Positions 16,107-16,107 of a DNA stretch of 16,107 nucleotides are shown here, piece after piece (position 1 is the stretch's first letter; each line of letters opens with the position of its first letter). Position numbers and translations under genes: made by a program. The notes under the pieces were generated by a model. The model saw only the letters and a program-made list of their open reading frames with translations. It did not search any database and was not told where the DNA came from. The stretch is taken from NCBI GenBank assembly GCA_025999935.1, contig BNXY01000056.1:1-16107 (forward strand), written 5' to 3'. This DNA is from Bacteroidia bacterium. Its GTDB lineage: Bacteria > Bacteroidota > Bacteroidia > Bacteroidales > Azobacteroidaceae.

Positions 16107-16107
16107 G

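Overview
The window reads as a chromosomal segment from a member of the Bacteroidota, most likely order Bacteroidales. The evidence is the gene order (ftsX, DUF3098, uppP, truB, queA, folK; and purB, an RsuA-type pseudouridine synthase, asnS), DUF1573 and DUF3098 proteins, A/T-rich leaders without clear Shine-Dalgarno sequences, and promoter -7 elements of the Bacteroidota type (TAnnTTTG). Base composition looks even across the window. I see no transposase, integrase, phage gene, CRISPR array, tRNA or rRNA.

Layout. 1-156 is the 3' end of miaB. 272-3986 is a tight plus-strand operon for cell envelope and tRNA modification: ftsX, a DUF3098 membrane protein, uppP (overlapping by one base), truB and queA. 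folK follows after a short hairpin-containing spacer. 4592-6100 is a self-contained metK transcription unit with a Bacteroidota promoter, a SAM-II-like riboswitch aptamer at the start of the transcript, an intrinsic-type terminator just before the metK start codon, and a strong palindrome after the gene. 6304-9621 is a second plus-strand operon: an exported DUF1573 protein, the GTPase MeaB, and a two-domain Rid/chorismatase-like protein. A bidirectional terminator (9686-9722) separates it from the minus-strand group purB, rluB-like, asnS (14022 to 9742). Divergent from purB, 14165-15988 encodes a secreted glycoside-hydrolase-like protein that I cannot assign to a family. At the right edge a minus-strand fragment has the first ~37 codons of an ABC-F ATPase but stops where Walker A should be.

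How it works together. Most of the window is housekeeping: tRNA modification (miaB, truB, queA), tRNA charging (asnS), rRNA modification (rluB-like), lipid-carrier recycling (uppP), division (ftsX), folate, SAM and purine synthesis. The most notable structure is the metK leader. The 5' half of the aptamer can pair almost perfectly (about 21 pairs over 24 positions) with the sequence that overlaps the terminator's 5' arm. This suggests a SAM-controlled choice between antitermination and termination. I found no clearly new multi-gene system. The other points worth checking are the ABC-F remnant, the orphan secreted enzyme, the chorismatase-like protein and the disordered YDR-rich extension of the pseudouridine synthase.
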